Shown: positions 1-8,914 of the stretch, piece after piece
Numbering within the stretch: the first letter of the stretch is position 1
How the letters are laid out: every line of letters begins with the position of its first letter
DNA from: SAR92 bacterium MED-G29
GTDB taxonomy: Bacteria; Pseudomonadota; Gammaproteobacteria; Pseudomonadales; Porticoccaceae
Assembly (NCBI GenBank): GCA_002457245.1
Contig: NTJY01000001.1
Location: 1-64,000, forward strand
DNA length: 64,000 nt
Direction: 5' to 3'
Program-made: the position numbers and the translations under genes
Notes under the pieces: model-generated
What the model was told of the DNA's origin: nothing
What the model saw: only the letters and a program-made list of their open reading frames with translations
Database searches by the model: none

Positions 1-21
1 AATAATTATAGTTACTAGTTG

Positions 22-51
22 AAAAGGGGACTCGAAAGGGTCCCCTTTTTT
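22..51 (+). terminator. Intrinsic terminator of a gene upstream of the window
   Basis: A perfect 10-bp stem (AAAAGGGGAC at 22-31 with GTCCCCTTTT at 40-49) encloses an 8-nt loop and runs into a T tract. It ends a plus-strand transcript that lies mostly outside the window and separates it from the small gene at 77. The A tract on the left arm means it could also act on the minus strand. Confidence 0.8.
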
Positions 52-76
52 CGATAAGATAATTATTCTAGGAGCT

Positions 77-310
77 ATGATGAATAAGATATTTAAAGAT
101 ATAACAAAAATTTTGTGGGAAGCAGCTGAAGTACTTGCGGCTGTTCTTGCAGTGGCGTTGCTTGTCTCTGGATTATTTGGCCCAAACGTACCTTTCTTTG
201 GAGGTATCATGGAAAATGTTCAGGGCGTAATTCAGGCTCTTGGTTCAGAGGGCTTAGGCGTTATTATTGCAGTTATGATTCTGACAAACATTTGGAACAG
301 AAAATCTTAA
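77..310 (+). CDS. Small hydrophobic membrane protein, unknown function
   Basis: A 77-residue protein not recognised as a member of a named family. It has a lysine-rich start, a hydrophobic stretch at about residues 16-35 (AAEVLAAVLAVALLVSGLF), a Gly/Pro-rich hinge (GPNVPFFGG), then an amphipathic stretch and a second hydrophobic run near residues 58-70, so probably two inner-membrane helices. AGGAG at 70-74 precedes an ATGATG double start (77 or 80). It stands alone between two hairpin terminators, so it is probably a single-gene transcription unit. Function is unknown; the good ribosome-binding site and flanking terminators argue that it is real. Confidence 0.65.
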   Translation: MMNKIFKDITKILWEAAEVLAAVLAVALLVSGLFGPNVPFFGGIMENVQGVIQALGSEGLGVIIAVMILTNIWNRKS

Positions 311-319
311 AGAGTTGTT

Positions 320-357
320 CTTTGAGAGCTCCACGAAAACTCTCAAAGTCCGTTTTT
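320..357 (+). terminator. Hairpin terminator after the small membrane protein
   Basis: A 9-bp perfect stem (CTTTGAGAG at 320-328, CTCTCAAAG at 340-348) with an 11-nt loop is followed four bases later by TTTTT. It lies between the small plus-strand gene and the convergent oxidoreductase gene, so it could serve both. Confidence 0.6.
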
Positions 358-368
358 AACTGACAGCG

Positions 369-1595
369 TTATTTAAGATTAAACGTCATCCCTGAATGAT
401 CGACTAAGCGAGTAATTAGCTTATCACCCATTAGCGTTGCCGGAGTCCAGAATCCACCTTCACGATCAGCTTCATCAAAATCAAATGCTAATGACAAACC
501 GGATTGTGCAAGCATCTTCGCTGTGCATCCATAACCAGGATCGCGGTCTCCTGTAACTTGAACTTCAAGCTTCTCTCCACTGGCTGTCTTTCCTAAAAGG
601 CTGATATCAAAGTAACCCGCTGCTTGTGCTTCAGGGCTTGGACCTTCCCCTGGTTTAGGGAGGAATCGTTGTAAAATTTTTCGTGTAGGCGTCATGAACA
701 CGCCCACGGCAAATAAACCAAGCATCGTACTTAGGGTGAGTGCAGATAGTCTCCCTTTAAACCCTTTTCCAGTGATCATCTGTTCTCTGTACAAGAAATT
801 ATTACCGTAGGGCATACCGCTAAGCATATGGGAGCGAAGAACTACCCGAGCATTGATTGCCTCCATAATGAAGGGACCGCTCCAGCTCTGAAAGTCCTGA
901 TCGAATACAGGTCCTCTTACACTAACTTGGCGGTGAGAAAGATCTTTCTTCTCGGGACATAAAATGTATGGATTACCCATTTCCTTGCGAAGTCGCACAT
1001 CATTTTTTGCAGCTTTAACAGCTTCTATCATACTCGCAAGAGTGCCGCCTGAAGCTCCGCCCTTCATGGCATTTACTCCTAGCTTTATTTCGGTACAGTA
1101 AGCATTAAATTGTTTTTTCGAATGCTCTTGTAGGAAATGAACACCAAGATCTGAGGGGATTGAATCGAAACCGCAGCAACTTACGAGCCTTGCCCCGGAC
1201 TCCTTCGCAGCATTGCCGTACTTTACAATCATTTTTTTGATCCAGTAGGCTTCGCCACATAAATCACAGTAGTCTGTCCCGTTTAAAGCGCAAGACTTTA
1301 CGAGCATTTCTCCATACAGGGCATAGGGTCCAACGGTTGTAACAATTACGCGTGCGGACTTAACCATGCCAGAAAGTGCCACTTCATCATCTGCATGAGC
1401 AACGATTACAGGAAGATTTTTTGCATCTGACCCAAGAGAGTTACGCAGTTCATTTAGTTTCCTCTCCGATCTTCCAGCGATAGCCCAACTAACTTCTGAG
1501 CCAACATGGATATGCTCTAAGAGATAGCGAGTGAGAATTTGGCCCACAAAACTAGTGGCACCATAAATTACAAGGTCATAGGGACGAGTTGACAT
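369..1595 (-). CDS. Saccharopine dehydrogenase-like NADP-dependent oxidoreductase
   Basis: A 408-residue protein of the saccharopine dehydrogenase-like (trans-acting enoyl reductase) family. The N-terminal Rossmann fold shows the dinucleotide motif GATSFVG at residues 12-18 after the strand DLVIYGA. The middle contains the family-typical CCGFDSIPSDLG segment, followed by a Gly-rich loop (KGGASGGT). The C-terminal part carries YGCTAKMLAQSG and a conserved substrate-domain end (GGFWTPATLMG). Members act on fatty-acyl or lipid-like substrates or are uncharacterised; true saccharopine dehydrogenase activity is unlikely. It is divergent from the GST-like gene at 1678 with about 80 bp between, and convergent with the small membrane protein. 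The exact substrate cannot be read from the sequence. Confidence 0.85.
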   Translation of the reverse strand: MSTRPYDLVIYGATSFVGQILTRYLLEHIHVGSEVSWAIAGRSERKLNELRNSLGSDAKNLPVIVAHADDEVALSGMVKSARVIVTTVGPYALYGEMLVKSCALNGTDYCDLCGEAYWIKKMIVKYGNAAKESGARLVSCCGFDSIPSDLGVHFLQEHSKKQFNAYCTEIKLGVNAMKGGASGGTLASMIEAVKAAKNDVRLRKEMGNPYILCPEKKDLSHRQVSVRGPVFDQDFQSWSGPFIMEAINARVVLRSHMLSGMPYGNNFLYREQMITGKGFKGRLSALTLSTMLGLFAVGVFMTPTRKILQRFLPKPGEGPSPEAQAAGYFDISLLGKTASGEKLEVQVTGDRDPGYGCTAKMLAQSGLSLAFDFDEADREGGFWTPATLMGDKLITRLVDHSGMTFNLK

Positions 1596-1677
1596 TATGA
1601 ATAGGTTTTCCTGAGTGAGTGATTTATAGTTATTCTTCGTGTAATGATAACCGCTAGCGAATACGTACGCACTTAAT

Positions 1678-2334
1678 ATGTTTCCAGTCCTCTATTCTTT
1701 TCGTCGCTGTCCCTATGCCATTAGAGCAAGGATGGCTCTGTGTCATTGCAACATAAGAGTAGAGCTTCGGGAGGTCAGGTTAGCTGATAAGCCAAAAGAA
1801 ATGCTAGCAGCATCAGAGAAGGGAACGGTTCCAATTCTAGTGCTTGAAAACCAAACTGTTCTTGATCAAAGCTTGGATATTATGAGATGGGCAATTAATC
1901 AAAGTTACCCCAATAAATCTTTGTCTAATAGTTGGTCAATTGACGGGAGTCTGGAGCTTGAGAACCATCTGATAAAATTAAATGACTCAGAATTCAAAAA
2001 TTCATTGGATGGATATAAATATGGAAAATCGTCAGCTTCTTTAAATCAAATTGATTATCGCGATAAAGCTGAGAAATTTTTGGAGCAACTTGAAAAATTA
2101 TTAACTGAGAATAGATTCCTGTTGGGTGAGAATATAAGTTTGGCAGATGTATCAATTTTTCCATTTATTCGTCAGTTCGCTGGCGTTGATCCGACATGGT
2201 TTGGGAATTCTAAATATGAACGTTTGGCTTTCTGGTTACATAGTTTTATCAAGTCTGATTTGTTCTTGACTAGTATGACTAAATACCCCATTTGGGAAGC
2301 AGGCTCGTTAGATAAGACCTATTATTTCAATTAA
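1678..2334 (+). CDS. Glutathione S-transferase-like protein
   Basis: A 218-residue protein with the two-domain GST layout. The N-terminal thioredoxin-like domain begins directly with LYSFRRCPYAIRARMAL and has a CPY motif at Cys11, then the cis-Pro segment (GTVPIL) and the EN/DQS glutathione-binding turn (LDQSLDIMRW). The C-terminal helical domain has the N-capping motif LADVSIFPFIRQFA. The CPYAIRA motif resembles the omega/beta-like bacterial GSTs, in which Cys is catalytic. Likely a cytosolic thiol transferase or detoxification enzyme; the substrate is unknown. No strong Shine-Dalgarno sequence is visible before the ATG. It is divergent from the oxidoreductase gene and lies 56 bp before the ABC exporter. 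Confidence 0.8.
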   Translation: MFPVLYSFRRCPYAIRARMALCHCNIRVELREVRLADKPKEMLAASEKGTVPILVLENQTVLDQSLDIMRWAINQSYPNKSLSNSWSIDGSLELENHLIKLNDSEFKNSLDGYKYGKSSASLNQIDYRDKAEKFLEQLEKLLTENRFLLGENISLADVSIFPFIRQFAGVDPTWFGNSKYERLAFWLHSFIKSDLFLTSMTKYPIWEAGSLDKTYYFN

Positions 2335-2390
2335 TACGTAATCCAATTATTCCAGAATTTTTTTAAGTAGGTTAACTTTAAGGTTATGTA

Positions 2391-4220
2391 ATGTTTGGTT
2401 TTTTTGAACGGTTGGTTGACCCATTTCCAAAGCAATTAGCACAGACGCCTCCTACTGGAGTCTATCAATTTTGTCGATATTACACTCGCGGAATGGAACC
2501 ATGGCTCATTACTATGGCCTGTTTGACGGCGACTACAGCAATTTCTGAAGCCTTACTTTTTGGAATTTTAGGACAGGTAGTGGACTGGCTATCGTCGAGT
2601 AATCCAGACACTTTTTTTGAGGACTCAAGCTACTATTTGATTGGGATGGCCATATTTATGTTAGTGCTCATTCCCCTAGCGAACGCTTTGCGGTCTTTGA
2701 TTGTTAATCAAACATTGATGGGTAATTTCCCCATGACAGTAAGATGGCTAGCGCATCGATATTTGCTGAATCAAAGCTATGGTTTTTTTCAAAATGAATT
2801 TAGTGGTCGAATAGCAACTAAGGTCATGCAGACAGCTTTGGCTGTACGCGATACTGTTATGAAACTTCTGGATGTCATATTGTTCGTTGTAATCTACCTG
2901 ATGACCGCATTGATATTGGTGGCTAGTGCGGATCTACGGCTATGTGGGCCTTTAATAATTTGGTTATTTTTTTATATCCTAATCCAAAGATACTTCGTCC
3001 CCAAAATGAAAAAGATTGCAATGGCACAGGCAGATGCGCGGTCACTGATGACGGGAAGGATTGTTGATAGCTACACAAACATTGTTACTTTAAAACTCTT
3101 CTCCCACAACAATCGAGAGTCTGAGTACGTTCGAGATGGAATGAATGAATTCTTAAACACCGTGCATCCACAGATGCGACTGGTTACTAAATTAAATATT
3201 TCTCTTTGGACGTTAAACATGGCCCTTGTCTTTTCTACAGCAGCTCTGGGGATATATTTATGGACCAATGGAGATATCACACCCGGTGCTATTGCTATTG
3301 TGATGAGTTTAGCAATTCGACTAACGGGCATGTCGCACTGGATTTTATGGGAAATAAGCAGTCTTTTTGAAAACATAGGTACCGTCCAGGATGGAATTAA
3401 CACTCTGTCTGTTCCAAATGTGGTCAATGATAAAAATGACGCTGATACCTTAATAGTCTCTAAGGGAGATATCCGGTTTGATCAAGTTTCTTTCAAATAT
3501 AATGCTGATGAGCCAGTTTTTGAGAATCTACAGTTAAGCATTCTTGCTGGAGAGAAAATCGGTGTAGTTGGTCGTAGTGGTGCGGGAAAGTCTAGTTTAG
3601 TAAGTCTTCTACTAAGATTTTATGATATCCAGAGCGGTAAAATAACTATCGATCAACAGAATATTAATGATTTTCGTCAGGAGAGTTTACGAGCCAACAT
3701 CGCAGTCGTTACGCAAGATACCTCGTTACTACATCGGTCTGTCCGTGAAAATATTATGTTCGGTCGGCCTGAGGCGACAGAGGATGAAATGATAATGGCA
3801 GCGACCAAAGCTGAGGCCCATGACTTTATCTTAAGCTTGAGGGATAGTGTTGGACGAAGAGGATATGATGCTCATGTTGGAGAGCGAGGCGTTACACTTT
3901 CAGGTGGGCAGCGTCAGCGGATTGCTATTGCTCGAGTACTGCTAAAAGATGCACCAATTCTAATTTTAGATGAGGCTACATCAGCGCTAGATTCTGAGGT
4001 AGAGGCATCGATTCAAAAAAGTCTTTATCAACTTATGAAAGGAAAGACTGTGATTGCGATCGCCCATCGGTTATCAACTATTGCCGCCATGGATCGTTTG
4101 ATTGTGTTTGATCAAGGAGCGATTATTGAAGAGGGAACACATCAGGAATTGCTAGAGATGAATGGTGTTTATACTAAATTATGGAGCCACCAGTCTGGTG
4201 GATTTTTGGGTTTTGATTGA
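2391..4220 (+). CDS. ABC exporter, fused permease-ATPase (MsbA/multidrug type)
   Basis: A 609-residue half-transporter. Residues 35-320 form a six-helix ABC transmembrane domain; about 350-600 form the nucleotide-binding domain. The Walker A motif GRSGAGKSS lies near residue 394, the Q-loop is in VTQDTSLLHRSVREN, the ABC signature LSGGQRQR is near residue 502, Walker B ILILDEATSALD is near 522, and the H-loop is IAHRLST. All catalytic motifs are intact. It works as a homodimer or with a partner; export of a lipid, drug or peptide is possible but the substrate cannot be inferred. It is not the msbA of an lpxK locus. yheS follows after 19 bp on the same strand, so the two may be cotranscribed. 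Confidence 0.9.
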   Translation: MFGFFERLVDPFPKQLAQTPPTGVYQFCRYYTRGMEPWLITMACLTATTAISEALLFGILGQVVDWLSSSNPDTFFEDSSYYLIGMAIFMLVLIPLANALRSLIVNQTLMGNFPMTVRWLAHRYLLNQSYGFFQNEFSGRIATKVMQTALAVRDTVMKLLDVILFVVIYLMTALILVASADLRLCGPLIIWLFFYILIQRYFVPKMKKIAMAQADARSLMTGRIVDSYTNIVTLKLFSHNNRESEYVRDGMNEFLNTVHPQMRLVTKLNISLWTLNMALVFSTAALGIYLWTNGDITPGAIAIVMSLAIRLTGMSHWILWEISSLFENIGTVQDGINTLSVPNVVNDKNDADTLIVSKGDIRFDQVSFKYNADEPVFENLQLSILAGEKIGVVGRSGAGKSSLVSLLLRFYDIQSGKITIDQQNINDFRQESLRANIAVVTQDTSLLHRSVRENIMFGRPEATEDEMIMAATKAEAHDFILSLRDSVGRRGYDAHVGERGVTLSGGQRQRIAIARVLLKDAPILILDEATSALDSEVEASIQKSLYQLMKGKTVIAIAHRLSTIAAMDRLIVFDQGAIIEEGTHQELLEMNGVYTKLWSHQSGGFLGFD

Positions 4221-4239
4221 TATCTTGGATTCGTAATTC

Positions 4240-6129
4240 ATGATTTCTTTGGATAGTGTGCAGCTCCGAAGAGGCACTAAATTGTTGCTTGATGACTCCA
4301 GTTTATCGATACATCCTGGCCAGAATATAGGTGTTATTGGTGCCAATGGGTGCGGAAAGACTAGTTTTTTTAAACTCCTTCTTGGTCAGCTAAGTTGCGA
4401 TGCGGGAAATCTTTACATGCCCTCAGACTGGCGTGTTGCACACATGGCACAAGAGCTTGCGACCTCTGAGAGAACAACATTAGATTTCGTTATTGATGGT
4501 GACCTCGAGCTCAGAGAGACTGAGCAACTTATTGAGAGAGGATTGGCGTCTGATGACAATAATTTGCTTGCTCAGAGTTATCAGAGGATGGACGAAATTA
4601 GTGGATTTGATGCGCATTATCGAGCGGAACAACTGCTCCATGGCCTTGGATTCCATCAGTCAGAACTTAACCGGCCAGTCAGCAGTTTTTCAGGAGGGTG
4701 GAGGATACGGTTAAATCTTGCTCAATCCTTGATGAGCCCCTCAGATTTATTATTACTTGATGAGCCGACTAATCATCTGGACTTGGATGCAACTATTTGG
4801 CTAGAGGGATGGCTAAGAAATTATGAGGGGAGTTTAGTAGTTATCTCTCATGATAGAGATTTTCTAGACAATGTAGTTGATCGCATTGTTCATTTGGAAC
4901 ACAAAAAAACTCACTCATACAAGGGGAATTATTCGTCTTTTGAGCGTCTTCGATCTGAGCGCCTTGCTTTACAGCAAGCCAGTTATGAAAAGCAGCAAAG
5001 GAGAAGAAAGGATGTAGAGTCCTTTGTCGCTCGTTTTCGTTATAAGGCCTCGAAAGCAAAACAGGCCCAAAGTCGTCTGAAAGAACTTGAGCGGATGGAG
5101 GGTATAGCGCCAGCCCATGTCGACTCGCCGTTTTATTTTAAATTCTCTTCACCTAAAAAGGCGTATGGAGCACTCGTTAATCTTAGTCAAGCATCACTTG
5201 GATATCAAAATAGTGTAGTCCTTGAAAACGTTAATTTTGATCTTCAACCAGGTACTCGTATCGGCTTACTCGGTCCAAACGGAGCTGGGAAGTCGACCCT
5301 CATCCGGAGCCTGATAGGTGACCTAGATTTGATAAATGGCTTACGTGTTTTGGGTGAAAATCTAACTATTGGATACTTTGCACAGCACCAATTAGAGGTT
5401 CTAGATCTGGATGCAAGTCCTCTATTACATATTCGCCGCATAAGTCCCAAAGCAACTGATCAAGAAATAAGAAATTTTCTAGGTGGCTTTAATTTTCATA
5501 ATGATAAAGCACTCGATCCGATTGAAAATTTCTCTGGAGGGGAAAAAGCAAGGTTTGCACTAGCATTAATCGTTTGGCAAAAACCCAATCTCCTCCTGTT
5601 AGATGAGCCGACTAATCATTTAGACTTGGAAATGCGACATGCACTTACAATGGCGCTGCAAACTTTTGATGGTGCGTTGGTAGTGATTTCACATGATCGA
5701 CATCTACTGAGAAATACTGTTGATGAATTTTACTTGGTGGCAAACAAGACAGTAGAAGAATTTAAAGGTGATCTTGGAGACTACCAGCAGTGGCTAAAAG
5801 ACTTTGTTAGGTATAGCCCTATAGAGGATGAGAGTGTTTTAACAGCTACCACAGACAAAAAAGCTAATCGGAAGAAGGCCGCAAGAGATCGTGAAAAAGT
5901 GGCTCCCATCACCAAAAAGATCCGTAATTTAGAGGGTTCTATGCATACCTTAGAAGAGCAATTACAAGAAATAGAAAGACAGCTCTCTGATCAAAATCTA
6001 TATATAGATGATAAAAAGGCCGATCTAGGTTCAATATTATCAAGTCAGGGAGATATCAAGAGGCAGTTAAAAGATATCGAAGAGCAATGGCTCAACTGTC
6101 AGGCTGAGCTTGAGAGGATTGAAGTCTGA
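4240..6129 (+). CDS. yheS: ABC-F family ATPase YheS
   Basis: A 629-residue soluble protein with two tandem ABC ATPase domains and no membrane domain. First domain: Walker A GANGCGKTS (about 34-42), signature FSGGWRIRL (about 149), Walker B LLLLDEPTNHLD. Second domain: Walker A GPNGAGKST (about 346), signature FSGGEKARF (about 430), Walker B LLLLDEPTNHLD. The linker between the domains has the ABC-F arm-like charged helix (KASKAKQAQSRLKELERME), and the C-terminus is a long coiled coil (about 545-625). The opening residues and the IAPAHVDSPFYF linker match YheS closely. ABC-F proteins bind the ribosomal E site and relieve translational stalling. It lies 19 bp behind the ABC exporter. Confidence 0.93.
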   Translation: MISLDSVQLRRGTKLLLDDSSLSIHPGQNIGVIGANGCGKTSFFKLLLGQLSCDAGNLYMPSDWRVAHMAQELATSERTTLDFVIDGDLELRETEQLIERGLASDDNNLLAQSYQRMDEISGFDAHYRAEQLLHGLGFHQSELNRPVSSFSGGWRIRLNLAQSLMSPSDLLLLDEPTNHLDLDATIWLEGWLRNYEGSLVVISHDRDFLDNVVDRIVHLEHKKTHSYKGNYSSFERLRSERLALQQASYEKQQRRRKDVESFVARFRYKASKAKQAQSRLKELERMEGIAPAHVDSPFYFKFSSPKKAYGALVNLSQASLGYQNSVVLENVNFDLQPGTRIGLLGPNGAGKSTLIRSLIGDLDLINGLRVLGENLTIGYFAQHQLEVLDLDASPLLHIRRISPKATDQEIRNFLGGFNFHNDKALDPIENFSGGEKARFALALIVWQKPNLLLLDEPTNHLDLEMRHALTMALQTFDGALVVISHDRHLLRNTVDEFYLVANKTVEEFKGDLGDYQQWLKDFVRYSPIEDESVLTATTDKKANRKKAARDREKVAPITKKIRNLEGSMHTLEEQLQEIERQLSDQNLYIDDKKADLGSILSSQGDIKRQLKDIEEQWLNCQAELERIEV

Positions 6130-6223
6130 TCACAAAAATATGGAATCGAAGTGGAGGCTATGGTTATATAGTAGATCCCCCTCATAAAATGAACACGTTA
6201 AAAGACAAGAAAGGGTATGGATT

Positions 6224-6700
6224 ATGCTAAGTAAATATAAAGATCTCATTAAAAACTCGGACTCCAATAGCGTTAGTCCGCAGATATCTTCTAATAAGGA
6301 ATCAAGATCTGCGGTGATTGGTGCGGACGTAAAAATAAAGGGCGACGTAATCAGCAAAGAAGATATTGTGATAGCTGGAAAGGTCACCGGTATAGTGCAA
6401 GCAAAAAGCCACCATATCCATATTTCTGATACTGGGATTTTGAATGCTGATATTACAGGTAATATTGTTTCCATCGAGGGTTCGGTCAAAGGGAATATTG
6501 TAGGCTTGGAGAATGTCATCATCACGTCGACAGGCAACGTTCTGGGTAACATAGAGTGTCCAAGACTAAGCCTCGAGGATGGAGCGAAATTCAAAGGTAG
6601 CATTGAAATGAATCCATTAGACGTGACAGCTTCTATATCCCATGTAAAAGCAAATCGAGCTGCTTCAGAACCAGAGAAGCCAGATACTAGAGCATCTTGA
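6224..6700 (+). CDS. Bactofilin family cytoskeletal protein
   Basis: A 158-residue bactofilin (DUF583). The core, about residues 30-135, is a right-handed beta-helix repeat visible as recurrent V/I-x-G-x-V units: VIGADVKIKGDV, IVIAGKVTGIV, GILNADITGNIV, IEGSVKGNIVG, VIITSTGNVLGNI, LEDGAKFKGSI. The flanking N- and C-terminal tails are polar and disordered-looking, as is usual. Bactofilins polymerise without nucleotide and scaffold cell-wall or envelope enzymes. The next gene starts 10 bp downstream and is probably cotranscribed. An open frame on the opposite strand across the same bases is only its shadow. Confidence 0.92.
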   Translation: MLSKYKDLIKNSDSNSVSPQISSNKESRSAVIGADVKIKGDVISKEDIVIAGKVTGIVQAKSHHIHISDTGILNADITGNIVSIEGSVKGNIVGLENVIITSTGNVLGNIECPRLSLEDGAKFKGSIEMNPLDVTASISHVKANRAASEPEKPDTRAS

Positions 6701-6709
6701 TAACAACTG

Positions 6710-7375
6710 ATGACACCAGTTTTGTCTAACTCGGAACACATACCTGTGCCTCAGCGGAATAACGCTGATCCTCTGCCTAGTGCATTAGCATCAAGTTTGA
6801 TAGATGGCATAACAACTGAAGAAAGACTCGTTGTTTTGGATATGGGACAAGCTGTGAGCTCTACCATCAAATACTTCAGCCAATACAAATGCCGCTTAGA
6901 TTTTATAGATTTGTATTCGGAGGACTTTGTGTTAGATCCAGATGAGGAAATGTCTCATTCGCAGATGGTTAATCTGATGCGCGGAGCGATAAAGTTGCAG
7001 CAATCCGTCAAAGTAGATATTTGTTTGTTCTGGGATATTTTTAGTTACTTGAGTGATCCTCTCGTCAAAGCGTTAATTGAATCGCTAAAACAGCATGTTG
7101 ACTCATCTACTCGCTCGTTAATTATAAATCCCCGAGACTCGAGAACTATGTTGCCTTTCTATTATTATGGAATTTCAGGACCTACTCTTCTCACTCAGTC
7201 TCAAAGGATGGGAGTTCAACCCTCAATTTATCCAAGATCTCAGAGAGCTCTGAATGACTTAATAGACTATTTTGTGGTTGATCGCGGACGTTTAATGTCA
7301 GAAGGTAGAGCCGAGTATCTTTTATCCAAGGACAATAACATAAACTCAGTCAACAGCAGTATAGGCTTGCGCTAA
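6710..7375 (+). CDS. Degenerate methyltransferase-like protein paired with bactofilin
   Basis: A 221-residue protein. Residues 35-70 (ERLVVLDMGQAVSSTIKYFSQY, then CRLDFIDLYSEDF) resemble motif I and post-I of a class I SAM-dependent methyltransferase fold, but the Gly-rich loop is reduced to DMGQAVS, so SAM binding may be lost. The FWDIFSYLSD segment matches the motif IV position. The C-terminal part contains a proline/tyrosine-rich stretch (YYYGISGP) and no known domain that I recognise. It follows the bactofilin gene by 9 bp with no clear Shine-Dalgarno sequence, suggesting translational coupling. Family assignment rests on motif shape only; function is unknown. Confidence 0.7.
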   Translation: MTPVLSNSEHIPVPQRNNADPLPSALASSLIDGITTEERLVVLDMGQAVSSTIKYFSQYKCRLDFIDLYSEDFVLDPDEEMSHSQMVNLMRGAIKLQQSVKVDICLFWDIFSYLSDPLVKALIESLKQHVDSSTRSLIINPRDSRTMLPFYYYGISGPTLLTQSQRMGVQPSIYPRSQRALNDLIDYFVVDRGRLMSEGRAEYLLSKDNNINSVNSSIGLR

Positions 7376-7398
7376 TTTATTCTAAAATTAGCTTTTTC
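7371..7398 (+). terminator. Intrinsic terminator after the bactofilin pair
   Basis: GCTAATTT at 7371-7378 pairs perfectly with AAATTAGC at 7385-7392, followed by TTTTTC. The left arm includes the TAA stop codon of the preceding gene. It probably ends the bactofilin transcript. Confidence 0.6.
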
Positions 7399-7451
7399 TT
7401 TCTCATTCCAATTATTATCGCTAAGATTCGTTTCCACCAAGAGGGTATCGT

Positions 7452-8168
7452 ATGAAAAAAGCAATTATTATTGGAGCAAGCTCGGGAATTGGATATGAAT
7501 TGGCTGTTCAGTTAGCAAAGTTAAATTACCAACTAGGACTGATGGCCAGAAGAGAGAATTTACTGCTGGAACTTACTGCTAAATTGCCAGGAGAGCATTA
7601 TGTAGAGGTAGTTGATCTAATTGATGCAGAGCGCTCTGAGGTTCAGCTCCAAGAATTATTAGAGAAAATGGGATCTGTAGATTTGATCATTGTGAATTCA
7701 GGGGTGGGAAACAAAGAACGAAAATTGGATTGGTTAGTTCAGAGAGAAATGATTGATGTGAATGTGCGTGGATTTTCGGTCATGTCGATGACTGCTATGA
7801 ATTATTTTGGCAACCAAGGATCGGGTCATTTGGTAGGTATATCCTCAATTGCGGGACATATATCAGGCGGATTGACATTAACGTACCACGCAACCAAAGC
7901 TTATGCCTCAAACTATTTGAATGGGATGCGGTCCAGAGCTGCTCGATCAGGCCTACCAATTACCATAACGACCGTTGAGCCAGGCTTTATAGATACTCCA
8001 ATGGTTCAAGATACGCCTATGTGGATGGCCTCAGTCGAGCGAGGTGTCGAACAAATAATTACTGGCATTCAGGCTAAAAAAAATCATATTTATGTAACTA
8101 AACGTTGGCGTTATGTTGTCTGGCTAGCTCGCATCGTCCCTAATTGGGTGCTTCGAAAATTTATTTGA
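7452..8168 (+). CDS. Short-chain dehydrogenase/reductase (SDR)
   Basis: A 238-residue classical SDR. The NAD(P)-binding motif GASSGIG is at residues 8-14, an NSG motif stands in place of NNAG (IIVNSGVG), the catalytic Ser is in GISSIAG, and the YHATK motif (Y-x-x-x-K) is near residues 144-148. The ARR after the second strand (GLMARRENL) suggests an NADP preference. The C-terminal PGFIDTPM loop is typical. The substrate is not deducible. GAGGGTATCGT places a good ribosome-binding site before the ATG. It follows the bactofilin-unit terminator and lies 41 bp before azlC. Confidence 0.9.
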   Translation: MKKAIIIGASSGIGYELAVQLAKLNYQLGLMARRENLLLELTAKLPGEHYVEVVDLIDAERSEVQLQELLEKMGSVDLIIVNSGVGNKERKLDWLVQREMIDVNVRGFSVMSMTAMNYFGNQGSGHLVGISSIAGHISGGLTLTYHATKAYASNYLNGMRSRAARSGLPITITTVEPGFIDTPMVQDTPMWMASVERGVEQIITGIQAKKNHIYVTKRWRYVVWLARIVPNWVLRKFI

Positions 8169-8209
8169 ATATGTTGCCTGATCACCTCAAAAGTATTAAA
8201 TATTAACTT

Positions 8210-8914
8210 ATGAACCTGCGAAAAAAAGCAATAAGAGTAGCGTTGTTAAAGGGCGCCACTGATATTCTTCCATTGAGTTTAGCTGTCTTACCATGGGGTG
8301 TCTTATTTGGATCTCTTGCAATTCAGCGAGGGTTCTCTTGGTTTGAGGCGCAGCTTTTCAGTGCAATTATTTTTGGTGGCGCAGTTCAAATAGTTACTGT
8401 GGAGTTGATGGCGGAAAATACACCATTATTGGTAGTGCTTTTCAGCGCATTTGTTATTAGCTCAAGACACTTCTTGTATGGCCTAGCTCTTCGAGAAAGA
8501 TTGAGCACACAATCAGCCGCCTGGCGAGTTGGACTTGGATTTTTATTAACAGACGAGCTTTTTTCTCTATCAGGTACTAAAAAAGCATACCAGACGCAAT
8601 TTCGTCTTTACTGTGCCCTCGGAGCGGGTGGAAGTTTTTATATTGCATGGAATATCTGGACTGCTTTGGGAATTTTTGCGGGTACATGGTTGCCAGATTT
8701 GACTCAGCTTGGTCTAGATTTTGCGATTGCAGCAACATTTATAGCTTTGGTAGTTCCAGAGATTAAGAGTAAATCTATACTTATTTGCGTAATGATCTCC
8801 GCTTTATCTTCAATTGTCCTCTCAATATATGGGCAAGAGTTAGCGTTAATTACTGCTGCGATAATTGGTATGGTGTCTGGTTTTTGGGCTCAACAATTAG
8901 ATAGTAGATCATGA
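8210..8914 (+). CDS. azlC: AzlC family branched-chain amino acid export permease
   Basis: A 234-residue integral membrane protein of the AzlC (LIV-E large subunit) family. It begins with a short basic segment and the motif PLSLAVLPWGVLFGSLA. Family-typical features are the helix 2 region FSAIIFGGAVQIVTVELM, then SSRHFLYGLALRERL and TDELFSL. About seven to eight hydrophobic helices are visible. With the small AzlD subunit it exports branched-chain amino acids or analogues across the inner membrane. Its TGA stop overlaps the ATG of azlD (ATGA), so the two are translationally coupled. No strong ribosome-binding site is seen before the ATG. Confidence 0.92.
   Translation: MNLRKKAIRVALLKGATDILPLSLAVLPWGVLFGSLAIQRGFSWFEAQLFSAIIFGGAVQIVTVELMAENTPLLVVLFSAFVISSRHFLYGLALRERLSTQSAAWRVGLGFLLTDELFSLSGTKKAYQTQFRLYCALGAGGSFYIAWNIWTALGIFAGTWLPDLTQLGLDFAIAATFIALVVPEIKSKSILICVMISALSSIVLSIYGQELALITAAIIGMVSGFWAQQLDSRS

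Noticed and set aside
6130..6741. 203-codon open frame on the minus strand
   Set aside because: It lies exactly opposite the bactofilin gene, has no domain, and its codons mirror the beta-helix repeats of the real gene.
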